Shown here: piece by piece, positions 6,578 through 13,096 of the stretch
Layout: each line of letters begins with the position of its first letter
Numbering within the stretch: the first letter of the stretch is position 1
Assembly: GCA_024697985.1 (NCBI GenBank)
Contig: JAILRX010000010.1
Coordinates: 1 to 13,096 of the forward strand
DNA length: 13,096 nucleotides
From: Treponemataceae bacterium
GTDB taxonomy: Bacteria; Spirochaetota; Spirochaetia; Treponematales; Treponemataceae
Direction: 5' to 3'
The notes under the pieces: generated by a model
Database searches by the model: none
Seen by the model: the letters and a program-made list of their open reading frames with translations, nothing else
Told to the model about the DNA's origin: nothing
Position numbers and translations under genes: made by a program

Positions 6578-7147
6578 CTAATTATTGGTCAATAGACTGT
6601 TTTTAAGCTTTTCGAATTTGTCGCGTAGTTCAGGAGGAAGTTTTTCATCAACTTCCATTTTGCTTTTGGCGGCATTTTCTTCTTCGGCGTTTACGGCAGG
6701 CCTGATTTCTTCCTGATAATCTGGAATCTTGACATCCGTATTTTTGAGCTTGAAACAGATGTTTTTTACGTTCAGCTGAGGATATTTCATTTTTAAGCCG
6801 CGCAAAATATAGGTTTTGTAATTCTGCATCAGCTGGATGTAGCCCGGATGGTCCGTTTCCACAAGCAGGATGTCGTTTTTCAAGTCGACCACTTTTGAGT
6901 GAGCCGCAAGAAGTATTCCGGTCCGGTTTTTTTCGGCAGGATTTGTCGAAATTGTCTCGACGATTTCCTTCCAGCCCTTGCTTACGGCAATTGATTCCTG
7001 CATTTTCTTCGCATCGATATTTGAAAAAAGCGAACTCATCATTACATCATAGCGTAGAATTTCATCAGAACGCCTGAAGCTAACATCGGTGGAGTATTTT
7101 GAGTCGAAGGTGCCATTCTGATATTCGTCATCAAAATTACTGTTCAC
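6578..7147 (-). CDS. DUF721 / DciA-like protein (candidate replicative helicase loader)
   Basis: The 189-residue product has the DUF721 core: GWKEIVETI (58-66), then HSKVVDLKNDILLVETDHPG (83-102) followed by YIQLMQNYK and LKMKYPQLNVKNICFKL. This is the small KH-like fold of DciA, the ancestral loader of the replicative helicase DnaB in bacteria without DnaC/DnaI. The acidic C-terminal part (about 128-189) looks unstructured. Position after dnaN-recF matches treponemes, where a DUF721 gene lies between recF and gyrA. I set the start at the GTG at 7147, because GGAGG (7160-7156) lies 8 nt upstream; the earlier GTG at 7156 overlaps that ribosome site and cannot use it. The start lies inside recF (11-nt overlap), implying coupling. 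Family is secure, loader function is by homology. Confidence 0.85.
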   Translation of the reverse strand: MNSNFDDEYQNGTFDSKYSTDVSFRRSDEILRYDVMMSSLFSNIDAKKMQESIAVSKGWKEIVETISTNPAEKNRTGILLAAHSKVVDLKNDILLVETDHPGYIQLMQNYKTYILRGLKMKYPQLNVKNICFKLKNTDVKIPDYQEEIRPAVNAEEENAAKSKMEVDEKLPPELRDKFEKLKNSLLTNN

Positions 7148-8222
7148 TCCAAGCACCTCCCTCGATATTGAAAATTTTAGTCGTTGTTTTTTTGTATCTG
7201 TCGTACGGTTCGCCCGGCAGGAACGTGCAGAAAAGCTGCTCGTAGTCAGGCAGCAGCGCCGTCACCTTCTGGCGTTTATCCGGATCGAGTTCAAGAAGAA
7301 CGTCGTCCATAAGCAAAACCGGCTTTTTTCCGGTGATTTCACTGTAATACTTGGCCTGCGCAATTCGAAGGATAAGAGAAACAAGACGGCGCTGCCCGGT
7401 TGAGGCCGACGGGATGAACTGTTTTGAACCCTTCATGAATCGGACTTTATCTCGGTGCGGACCACTCATCGTCGTACCCAGGGCCTTGTCCATTTCGAGC
7501 TTGCCGTTCAAAGTCTGGATTATTTCGGACATTTCAGTACTTTTCCAGGAAGGCTCGTAGGCAATGTAAACTCCTGAAATTCCGGTAATCTTTTCGAAAA
7601 GGTCAGAGAAAATCCTGTTGAACTGATAGACTGTGTTTTTTCGTTTCTGGATGATTTCCCGGCCGTTTTCAGCAAGCTGGAAATCGTAAACGTTCAGCGT
7701 TTCGTAATTCTTTTCCTTGAGCAAAAGGTTTCGGCTTTTCAAAACCTTTTTGTAGCGCCTCATCACATCAATGTACATTACGTCGTACATCGAAAGCGAC
7801 TGGTCCAGAAAAAAACGGCGTCGTTCCGGCTCGCCCACGGCAAAATCCAAATCCTCGTGGCAGAAAAGTACGCACGGAATCGTGTTGATCATGTCCTTGC
7901 GGTCCTTTAATTTTTTGCCGTTTTTCACGATTGTCTTTTTTATGGTTTTATTGCCTTCATAGGTGATGTTGATGGTATGGGAAACACCGCTTTCCTCGCG
8001 GAAAAATGTCTTTACCGAAAAATAATCCGTGCCGAAACGCGGAATTTCAGCTTCGGCATGCGTCTTGAAAGAATTTCCGTATGACGACATATAGATGGCT
8101 TCCAAAAGGTTGCTTTTTCCCTGGCCGTTTTCACCGACAAAAAAGACTTCTTTTGAATGGATGTCTATCGTTGCATCCTGGAGGTTTCTAAAATTGTTTA
8201 CCGTTAAAGACAATATCGGCAT
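7137..8222 (-). CDS. recF: DNA replication and repair protein RecF
   Basis: The 361-residue protein is an SMC/ABC-type ATPase of normal RecF length. It starts MPILSLTVNNFRNL and has Walker A GENGQGKS (30-37), the ABC signature STGQRR (274-279) and Walker B LLMDDVLLELD (303-313) with the D-loop following. RecF with RecO and RecR loads RecA onto gapped, SSB-coated DNA at stalled forks. It begins 14 bp after dnaN and its end overlaps the DUF721 gene, so the three form a transcription unit. The region before the ATG contains only a weak ribosome site (CAGGG), suggesting translation coupled to dnaN or low output. Codons here are GC-richer than in dnaN and yidC, a difference I note but do not interpret. 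Confidence 0.97.
   Translation of the reverse strand: MPILSLTVNNFRNLQDATIDIHSKEVFFVGENGQGKSNLLEAIYMSSYGNSFKTHAEAEIPRFGTDYFSVKTFFREESGVSHTINITYEGNKTIKKTIVKNGKKLKDRKDMINTIPCVLFCHEDLDFAVGEPERRRFFLDQSLSMYDVMYIDVMRRYKKVLKSRNLLLKEKNYETLNVYDFQLAENGREIIQKRKNTVYQFNRIFSDLFEKITGISGVYIAYEPSWKSTEMSEIIQTLNGKLEMDKALGTTMSGPHRDKVRFMKGSKQFIPSASTGQRRLVSLILRIAQAKYYSEITGKKPVLLMDDVLLELDPDKRQKVTALLPDYEQLFCTFLPGEPYDRYKKTTTKIFNIEGGAWSEQ
7156..7160 (-). promoter_or_regulatory. Shine-Dalgarno that decides the DUF721 gene start
   Basis: GGAGG on the minus strand lies inside the last codons of recF, 8 nt before the GTG at 7147. The alternative GTG (7156-7154) shares its first base with this site, so the downstream GTG is the likely start. 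Confidence 0.75.
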
Positions 8223-8236
8223 GAACGCCCTGTTTG

Positions 8237-9343
8237 CTATTCACGCTGCATTGGCATGACAATGTGAATGTAATCAGCTTCTGGAACAGACTTAATTGTT
8301 ACAGCCTTCATATATTCAGAAAATTCAAATCGGATTCTGTCTGTGTTGATTACTTTCATCGGCTGTTCAACAATCATGTAGTTGAAGGCCATTTCTACGT
8401 TTTCTCCATCGTATTCGCATGGAATATCAACGTTGGCATCACCGACTTCTGAACCCTGTGAACGGATTGTAAGCTGGTTTTGAGTCAAATCAAAATATAC
8501 TCGGTTTGATTTCTGCTCTACGAAAAGGCTTGCGCTCTTGAGTGCTGAAAGCAAATCTTTTTTATCAACTTCAAAACTGTATTTCTGTTCTTCAGGAATT
8601 ACGCGCTGATAGTTTGGATACTGACCATCAATCAAAACTGATGTGAAATTGTAGTTTCCGAATCGGAAGAAAATTACCTTATCAACGATGGCAATTGAAA
8701 GAGAACCTTCGCTTGGCATTCGTTTGAGCAAAACTTCGAAAATCTTTGGCGGAACAATTGCGCTTTCGAAATCAGCAACTCCACCGCAAAGAGGTTTTGC
8801 GATATATGAAAGTCGGCGAGAGTCTGTTGCAACCATAACGAGGTTGTCGCCTTTCTTTTCCATGTAGATACCGTTCATGAAAATTCGGTTTCCGTCTGTT
8901 GCTACGGCGAAAATCGTGTGCATGATCATCTCTTTGAATTCCTGAACCGGAACATCAAAGTAAGGAACGTTTTCGGCAGAAGCAAATTCAGGGAACTTGT
9001 CACTTGCCATGCTGTTCAACTTGAAAATCTGTTTTTTACCGGCGAGCGGTCTGATTACAACGATTGAATTTTCCTGGCTGAATTCAACTTCGCCTGTTTC
9101 AATCAGGTTGAGGATGCCGACAAATTTATCACAGAAAACTGTCGTCATGCCTTCCTGCTGGATTTCAACCGGAATTTTGGTCTCAAAGTTGATTTTAATA
9201 TCAGTGGCCTTGATTGTAAGCGTGTTATTTTCAGCAATCAAAAGCACATTTGAAAGAATCGAAGCTACGTTTTTTGTAGCAATGATTTCCTGTGCAATCG
9301 ACATTTCCTTGAAAAGTGAATCTCTGTCAAAAATAAATTTCAT
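8237..9343 (-). CDS. dnaN: DNA polymerase III beta subunit (sliding clamp)
   Basis: The 368-residue protein has the length of a bacterial clamp with three repeated domains (about 1-120, 121-245, 246-368). It begins MKFIFDRDSLFKEM and ends IHIVMPMQRE, matching the conserved VMPM end of DnaN. LVMVATDSRRLSY (about 170-182) is the typical domain 2 motif. The dimeric ring tethers DNA polymerase III and other enzymes to DNA. The start is supported by AAGGA 8 nt upstream of the ATG. In most bacteria dnaA is just upstream; here the upstream neighbour is an araC-type gene, and no dnaA is present in this window. recF follows after 14 bp. Confidence 0.98.
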   Translation of the reverse strand: MKFIFDRDSLFKEMSIAQEIIATKNVASILSNVLLIAENNTLTIKATDIKINFETKIPVEIQQEGMTTVFCDKFVGILNLIETGEVEFSQENSIVVIRPLAGKKQIFKLNSMASDKFPEFASAENVPYFDVPVQEFKEMIMHTIFAVATDGNRIFMNGIYMEKKGDNLVMVATDSRRLSYIAKPLCGGVADFESAIVPPKIFEVLLKRMPSEGSLSIAIVDKVIFFRFGNYNFTSVLIDGQYPNYQRVIPEEQKYSFEVDKKDLLSALKSASLFVEQKSNRVYFDLTQNQLTIRSQGSEVGDANVDIPCEYDGENVEMAFNYMIVEQPMKVINTDRIRFEFSEYMKAVTIKSVPEADYIHIVMPMQRE

Positions 9344-9380
9344 TATTTACATCCTTAATTCATGCATTAATTGTAACAAA

Positions 9381-9409
9381 ATTCTATCATATTTTTTAAA
9401 AACAATAAA
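9381..9409 (-). promoter_or_regulatory. Possible dnaN promoter in the 90-bp araC-dnaN gap
   Basis: On the minus strand TTTATT (9409-9404) and TAGAAT (9386-9381) are spaced by 17 bp, a fair sigma-70-like pair, placing a start about 30 nt before the dnaN ATG. The same AATAAA/TTTATT pairing (9404-9418), followed by a short T run, could act as a weak terminator for the araC-type gene, so the assignments compete. The gap is otherwise AT-rich with no DnaA-box cluster. Confidence 0.35.
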
Positions 9410-9433
9410 GATTTTATTTATTTGCGATTTTTC

Positions 9434-10324
9434 TCAAGATTTCAAAAGTTTTCGATATTGATTCGGCGTAATCGCAAATTCGCTCTTGAACGACCGGAAA
9501 AACGTACTTTCATCCTGAAAACCGCACTTCAAGTAAAGCTCCTTGATGGCCGAGCCTTTTTCAATCAGGTGCTTTGCGTACAAAAGTCTTTTTTTCAGCA
9601 CAAACTGATGCAGCGTAATGTTCGTCTCGCTTTTGAAAAGATGCGAAAGATGGTATTTGCTGACAAAAATGTTTTCCGAAATTGATTCCAGGCTCAAGTC
9701 GCCGGAAAGATTTTTTTCGACGAAATCCATGGCCTTTGAAACTATCATGCTCGACTGTCTTGCGTATCGCGCGTTGGTCGCAGGCGCATCAAACCCATCA
9801 CTTTTAAAATATTTGTTGATATCAAGCAGAATAGACTGGACTTTCTGTTCGCGCTCGATGTCATTTCCGAACTTTTGATTTGAATTCAGCAGCTCGAGCG
9901 AAAGCAAGTGGTCGCGGATTTTTTGCGAAAGATAATAGTCTCGGATAAGATATGTCCTGTTCGAAGCGCACGAAAAAAAGCACGAGGAAAGATCGGTCTG
10001 ACGGGTCGAAAGCTCAGTCACGTAGCGCGGGTTAAGCCATAAAACGATTCGCTCGTATGTCAGATTTGGGTTCGTAACTTTAAGCTGATGAAGCACGTTC
10101 GGAGGAATCAGCAGGATGTCGCCGGAAACAAGGTTATAGTGCAGGTTTTCCACAGAATACACAGCTTTTCCACTGATGAAAAAATAAAGCTCGTAGAAAT
10201 CGTGGCTGTGAAGGACGACATTGTTCAGATTGATGTCGCGGGAATGAGATATTTCGTAGCTGTTGTTCCTCATCAACTGGTTGAGGACTTTTCGCGGCGC
10301 ATCAGTTTTGTTCATCTCGTTCAT
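9434..10324 (-). CDS. AraC-family transcriptional regulator, likely of the hexuronate operon
   Basis: The 296-residue protein (from the ATG at 10324) has an N-terminal cupin-like sensing domain, with SHDFYELYFFISG and LVSGDILLIPPNVLHQL as its beta-barrel marks. The C-terminal DNA-binding domain has two helix-turn-helix units: SLESISENIFVSKYHLSHLF, then a second ending GFQDESTFFRSFKSEFAITPNQYRK, the AraC/XylS signature. It diverges from uxaC across an 84-bp gap, so it most likely senses a uronic acid or derivative and activates uxaC-uxuA; the ligand is inference. The start is uncertain: ATGs at 10324 and 10315 both lack a clear Shine-Dalgarno, and a TTG at 10363 would extend it into the promoter region. 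It ends 90 bp before dnaN. Confidence 0.9.
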   Translation of the reverse strand: MNEMNKTDAPRKVLNQLMRNNSYEISHSRDINLNNVVLHSHDFYELYFFISGKAVYSVENLHYNLVSGDILLIPPNVLHQLKVTNPNLTYERIVLWLNPRYVTELSTRQTDLSSCFFSCASNRTYLIRDYYLSQKIRDHLLSLELLNSNQKFGNDIEREQKVQSILLDINKYFKSDGFDAPATNARYARQSSMIVSKAMDFVEKNLSGDLSLESISENIFVSKYHLSHLFKSETNITLHQFVLKKRLLYAKHLIEKGSAIKELYLKCGFQDESTFFRSFKSEFAITPNQYRKLLKS

Positions 10325-10338
10325 GGTATTTACAAATC

Positions 10339-10356
10339 GCAAGTTTTGCAAGTTTT
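10339..10356. promoter_or_regulatory. Tandem 9-bp direct repeat, candidate operator
   Basis: GCAAGTTTT occurs twice without a gap (10339-10347 and 10348-10356), and a third, partial GCAA begins at 10360. The repeats sit between the divergent araC-type gene and uxaC and overlap the -35 region of the uxaC promoter candidate. AraC-family proteins commonly bind direct repeats at this position to contact RNA polymerase, so this is a good candidate site. Binding is inferred from position and repeat form alone. Confidence 0.55.
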
Positions 10357-10373
10357 TTCGCAATATTTAATAT
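10346..10373 (+). promoter_or_regulatory. Candidate uxaC promoter
   Basis: TTGCAA (10346-10351) and TAATAT (10368-10373) are separated by 16 bp, giving a fair sigma-70-like promoter with a start near 10380 and a leader of about 30 nt before the uxaC ATG. The -35 element lies within the tandem repeat described separately. Confidence 0.5.
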
Positions 10374-10408
10374 ATCTTTTGTAAAAATTGGGGTGTACCA
10401 TACAAACC

Positions 10409-11914
10409 ATGAAAACATTTATGGACGAAAATTTCTTACTTGAAAACAAAAAAGGTGCTGAACTTTATCAGCAGGTAAAGGACCTCCCGATTTTTGACTA
10501 TCACTGTCATCTGGATCCTAAAGAAATCTATGAAAACCGCGCATTCTACGATTTGACCGAACTCTGGCTTGAATGCGACCACTATAAATGGCGTGTCATG
10601 AGAAACGCAGGAGTGGCAGAAGAACTGGTTACAGGAAATGCCGACCCTTACGAAAAATTTCTGGCCTTCGCGCGCTCGCTTCCGCTTTTTCCGGGAAATC
10701 CTGTCTATCACTGGGCGCACCTGGAACTCAAAAAATATTTTGGAATTACTGAACCGCTTACAGAAAAAACGGCCCCTGCCATCTGGGAAAAGACTAAAAA
10801 AATCATGGCGGACGGCTCGTTCTGCGCGCGCAATTTAATTAAGACATCAAAGGTTGATACGATTTTTACGACTGATGATCCGACAAGCGATTTGAAATAT
10901 CACAAACTGCTTGCTGAAGAAAAGGCTCAAAAAGGTGATGTCAACTTTACGGTTTCACCAAGTTTCAGACCTGACCGATTTGTCAACATTGAAAAACCTG
11001 ACTTTCCAATGGCTATCGAACAGCTTTCCAAGGCCTGTGGAAATGCAAAAATCGAAAATTATGACAGCCTCGTAAAGGCTTTGAAAAACCGCCTCGATTT
11101 TTTTGTTGACAATGGATGTGCAATTGCTGACATTTCTTTCACAGATTTTCCTAAAATTATGACATCTGCTGAAAATATGACATCAGAAAACCTGACAAAA
11201 ATATGTGACAAAGCTTTCAGGTTTGCGCTAAAACTTGACAAATATGACATCAAACCTGACGAATTGTCAGATTTAAATATGACTTTTAAGTACTGCATGA
11301 TAAAAGAACTGGCATTAATGTTTGCACGGAAAAATATGACAATGCAGATTCATACCGGAGTTTTGCGAAACCAAAACACGACACGGTTTGCTCAGTGCGG
11401 TGCAGACTGTGGAATCGACAGTGTGGGAAATGCGATCGACATCGAAGCCGCAGGCCTTCTTTTTGACGACATCGAAAAGAGCGCAGACTCCGACGCACCA
11501 GATTGCGCCGGCAAAATTGACGGCGACAAAATTAATTGCGGGCTCCCGCGCATCATCCTGTACACCTTGAATCCGAATTCCTACTATCCGATTGCAACAA
11601 TGATCGGGGACTTTGCAGGAAAAGTTCCAGGCCGTATGCAGATGGGCGCTGCCTGGTGGTTCATGGATCACAGGGACGGCATCAAGGAACAGCTCAAAAT
11701 TTTTGCAAACACGAGCGGTCTTGGAATTTTCAACGGAATGCTTACCGACAGCCGAAGCTTTGTTTCATACGCACGACACGATTATTTCAGACGAATTTTG
11801 TGTTCTGTAATCGGAGAATGGATCGAAAACGGAGAATATCCTGACGATGAAAATGCAGTTGAGTTAGTAAAGAACATCAGTTTTTATAACGCAAAAAATA
11901 ATTTTTCACGATAA
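10409..11914 (+). CDS. uxaC: Uronate isomerase (glucuronate/galacturonate isomerase)
   Basis: The 501-residue protein matches UxaC along its length. It has IFDYHCHL with the metal-site HxH (His32, His34), DHYKWRVMRNAGV (57-69), TTDDPTSDL (154-162), SFRPDRFVNIE (185-195), QIHTGVLRNQN (313-323), and the C-terminal MLTDSRSFVSYARHDYFRRI stretch with Asp447. The enzyme converts D-glucuronate to D-fructuronate and D-galacturonate to D-tagaturonate, the first step of cytoplasmic uronate catabolism. The ATG at 10409 aligns with the E. coli start; a TTG at 10388 has no ribosome site. GGGG about 15 nt before the ATG is a distant Shine-Dalgarno. It is about 30 residues longer than the E. coli enzyme, partly due to an acidic insert (about 355-377). 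Codons 218-311 carry a dense TGACA repeat cluster. uxuA follows after 20 bp. Confidence 0.96.
   Translation: MKTFMDENFLLENKKGAELYQQVKDLPIFDYHCHLDPKEIYENRAFYDLTELWLECDHYKWRVMRNAGVAEELVTGNADPYEKFLAFARSLPLFPGNPVYHWAHLELKKYFGITEPLTEKTAPAIWEKTKKIMADGSFCARNLIKTSKVDTIFTTDDPTSDLKYHKLLAEEKAQKGDVNFTVSPSFRPDRFVNIEKPDFPMAIEQLSKACGNAKIENYDSLVKALKNRLDFFVDNGCAIADISFTDFPKIMTSAENMTSENLTKICDKAFRFALKLDKYDIKPDELSDLNMTFKYCMIKELALMFARKNMTMQIHTGVLRNQNTTRFAQCGADCGIDSVGNAIDIEAAGLLFDDIEKSADSDAPDCAGKIDGDKINCGLPRIILYTLNPNSYYPIATMIGDFAGKVPGRMQMGAAWWFMDHRDGIKEQLKIFANTSGLGIFNGMLTDSRSFVSYARHDYFRRILCSVIGEWIENGEYPDDENAVELVKNISFYNAKNNFSR
11062..11341 (+). repeat. TGACA / AAATATGACA repeat cluster inside uxaC
   Basis: TGACA starts at 11062, 11107, 11128, 11160, 11178, 11193, 11206, 11236, 11245 and 11337, all in one orientation, plus one TGTCA at 11265: eleven in 280 bp against roughly half of one expected. 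AAATATGACA occurs exactly at 11173, 11240 and 11332, and AAATATGAC also at 11275. The unit is read in two frames (as Asp codons with a following A, and as Met-Thr), so the repetition is at DNA rather than protein level. It matches, in inverted orientation, the cluster at 1008-1223. Confidence 0.7.
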
Positions 11915-11934
11915 AGAATGGAGGAAAATTAACT

Positions 11935-12981
11935 ATGAAAATGACCTTTCGCTGGTACGGCGAAGACGACAAAATCACGCTTGAAAAAATCAGGCAGATT
12001 CCGAACATGTACAGCGTCGTAACGGCTGTTTACGATGTCCCTGTCGGAGATGTCTGGAGTGAAGAAAGCATCCAGAGATTAAAAACCGTTACCGAAAAAT
12101 CAGGCTTGAAGATGGAAGTCATCGAAAGCGTTCCTGTACACGAGGACATCAAGCTGGGCCTTCCAACTCGGGACAAATACATCGAAGCTTACAAGGAAAA
12201 CATCCGCAGGCTCGGAAAAGCCGGCGTAAAATGCATCTGCTACAACTTTATGCCTGTTTTCGACTGGACCCGAACTCAGCTTGATAAGGTGGCCTTTGAC
12301 GGCTCGACCTCGCTTGTTTACTACGCAGATCAGCTTGAAAAAATGGATCCGCTTAACGGAGAGCTCAGTCTTCCTGGCTGGGATTCAAGTTATAAAAAAG
12401 AAGATTTGAGAAAACTTTTTGAACAGTACAAATCAGTTGATGAAGAAAAGCTTTTTGAAAACCTCAAATACTTTTTGGAGCAGATCATTCCGGTTGCAGA
12501 ACAGTGCGACATCAGAATGGCAATCCATCCGGACGATCCACCGTGGCCTATTTTCGGACTTCCACGAATCATCACGAACGAGAAAAACATCGACCGTTTC
12601 TTGAAGCTCGTGGACAGTCCTTACAACGGACTGACTTTCTGCGTAGGAAGCCTGGGTGCAGATCCTAAAAATGACATTGTTCATATGGTAGATAAATATT
12701 CAAAAATGGGCCGAATCCACTTCATGCACATCAGAAACGTAAAGCACGTAGAAAATGGCTTTGAAGAAACTGCCCACGACCAGAAATACGGTTCGATGGA
12801 CATCGTCGGAATCGTAAAGGCGCTTGTTAAGAACGGCTTTGACGGCTACGTTCGACCGGACCACGGCCGAATGATTTGGGGCGAAACCGGAAAACCAGGT
12901 TACGGCCTTTACGACAGGGCTTTGGGCGCTTCCTACATCAATGGCGTTTGGGAAACTACTGAAACACTTTTTTCAAATTAA
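11935..12981 (+). CDS. uxuA: Mannonate dehydratase
   Basis: The 348-residue protein is a TIM-barrel UxuA of the shorter type found in many Firmicutes. The start MKMTFRWYGEDD, the stretch MAIHPDDPPWPIFGLPRI (195-212), FCVGSLGA (235-242), HFMHIRNVK (262-270) and YVRPDHGRMIWGE (305-317) are diagnostic. His198, Cys236, His265 and Asp309 or His310 are in place to hold the catalytic Mn2+/Fe2+. It dehydrates D-mannonate to 2-keto-3-deoxygluconate, the step after fructuronate reduction. A strong GGAGG lies 10 nt before the ATG and only 20 bp separate it from uxaC, so the two are co-transcribed. The stop codon lies inside the first hairpin of the downstream region. The fructuronate reductase expected between the two steps is not complete in this window. 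Confidence 0.97.
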   Translation: MKMTFRWYGEDDKITLEKIRQIPNMYSVVTAVYDVPVGDVWSEESIQRLKTVTEKSGLKMEVIESVPVHEDIKLGLPTRDKYIEAYKENIRRLGKAGVKCICYNFMPVFDWTRTQLDKVAFDGSTSLVYYADQLEKMDPLNGELSLPGWDSSYKKEDLRKLFEQYKSVDEEKLFENLKYFLEQIIPVAEQCDIRMAIHPDDPPWPIFGLPRIITNEKNIDRFLKLVDSPYNGLTFCVGSLGADPKNDIVHMVDKYSKMGRIHFMHIRNVKHVENGFEETAHDQKYGSMDIVGIVKALVKNGFDGYVRPDHGRMIWGETGKPGYGLYDRALGASYINGVWETTETLFSN

Positions 12982-12992
12982 AAAAGTGTTTC
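12961..12992 (+). terminator. Perfect 13-bp inverted repeat over the uxuA stop codon
   Basis: GAAACACTTTTTT (12961-12973) and AAAAAAGTGTTTC (12980-12992) pair perfectly around the loop CAAATT, and the uxuA TAA (12979-12981) lies at the loop/stem edge. Only a weak T stretch (AGTTTT) follows, so it may be a partial terminator or an mRNA 3'-end stabiliser rather than a full stop. Confidence 0.55.
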
Positions 12993-12998
12993 AGTTTT

Positions 12999-13018
12999 AA
13001 ATTTCCATTCGGAAATTT
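12999..13018 (+). repeat. 8-bp inverted repeat after uxuA
   Basis: AAATTTCC (12999-13006) pairs perfectly with GGAAATTT (13011-13018) around ATTC. It follows the stop-codon hairpin by 6 bp. AT-rich and without a U tract, it may be part of the same intercistronic structure. Confidence 0.5.
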
Positions 13019-13030
13019 CTACATTAAAGT

Positions 13031-13060
13031 ACAAGTAAAATGTTGAAACATTTTACTTGT
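13031..13060. repeat. 30-bp perfect palindrome just before the next ribosome site
   Basis: ACAAGTAAAATGTT (13031-13044) and AACATTTTACTTGT (13047-13060) are exact reverse complements around GA, a 14-bp stem that as RNA would close with a TGAA tetraloop. It ends 5 bp before an AGGAG sequence. It could be an operator for a dimeric regulator, or an RNA hairpin controlling translation of the following gene. Confidence 0.65.
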
Positions 13061-13076
13061 TGCAAGGAGCATAATT

Positions 13077-13096
13077 TTGAATTTATCAAATAAAAT
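13077..13096 (+). CDS. Possible start of the next gene in the uronate operon (3'-truncated)
   Basis: AAGGAG (13064-13069) is followed 7 nt later by TTG at 13077, which opens a frame reading MNLSNK to the window end with no stop. No ATG is available in reach of the ribosome site. After uxaC-uxuA a fructuronate reductase, KDG kinase or uronate transporter would be expected, but six codons cannot show which. Confidence 0.4.

Noticed and set aside
9344..9433. Possible oriC in the AT-rich gap upstream of dnaN
   Set aside because: The gap is AT-rich but only 90 bp, contains no recognisable DnaA boxes, and is explained by a promoter and a weak terminator.
8997..9461. Open frame of 154 codons on the plus strand
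   Set aside because: It runs antisense to the start of dnaN and through the dnaN promoter region; the sequence looks like a mirror of dnaN codons, with no independent support.
10146..10154. TTTTCCACA, one mismatch from a DnaA box
   Set aside because: A single near-match inside the araC-type coding region, with no neighbouring boxes or AT-rich unwinding element, does not support an origin.
11315..11671. Open frame of 118 codons antisense to uxaC
   Set aside because: uxaC is conserved along this stretch; the antisense frame is His/Cys/Val-rich and resembles no protein I know.

Overview
The window looks like a piece of a spirochaete chromosome, most likely a gut or rumen type Treponema. The indications are: a secreted cyclophilin-FKBP fusion (a domain order known from Treponema and a few Bacteroidetes); a long YidC with an N-terminal membrane anchor and a large periplasmic domain, as in double-membraned cells; the order dnaN-recF-DUF721, as at the treponemal dnaA locus; and moderate to low GC. 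This placement is inference from gene content. I see no rRNA, tRNA, insertion sequence, prophage or CRISPR array.

Left edge (1-1100, + strand): the 3' part of a small secreted protein whose signal peptide begins before the window, translationally coupled by an ATGA overlap to a divergent uracil-DNA-glycosylase-fold protein. Both converge on the large minus-strand block. Between them lies a 38-nt terminator hairpin that serves the minus-strand block and sits inside a cluster of TGTCA-type short repeats.

Centre (1262-9343, - strand), in transcription order: dnaN, recF, a DUF721/DciA-like gene, rpmH (51 codons), rnpA, yidD, yidC, jag, a secreted protein of unknown function, and the secreted cyclophilin-FKBP fusion. 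Two ancient clusters are joined head to tail: the clamp/recombination/helicase-loader set, and the L34/RNase P/membrane-insertase set. They supply replication and repair, tRNA 5' maturation, and membrane-protein insertion; two exported proteins, one of them a foldase, follow. dnaA is not next to dnaN in this window.

Right (9434-13096): an AraC-family regulator (- strand) diverges from a hexuronate catabolism operon (+ strand): uxaC (uronate isomerase), uxuA (mannonate dehydratase) and the probable first codons of a third gene. The 84-bp divergent region carries a plausible sigma-70 promoter overlapped by two tandem 9-bp direct repeats, a likely AraC-type site. Three perfect inverted repeats follow uxuA within 100 bp.

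The most unusual signal is not a gene. The 10-mer AAATATGACA (or its complement TGTCATATTT) occurs six times in two dense clusters about 10 kb apart: one across the end of the glycosylase gene and the following intergenic region, the other inside uxaC. I found no copy elsewhere in the window by eye.
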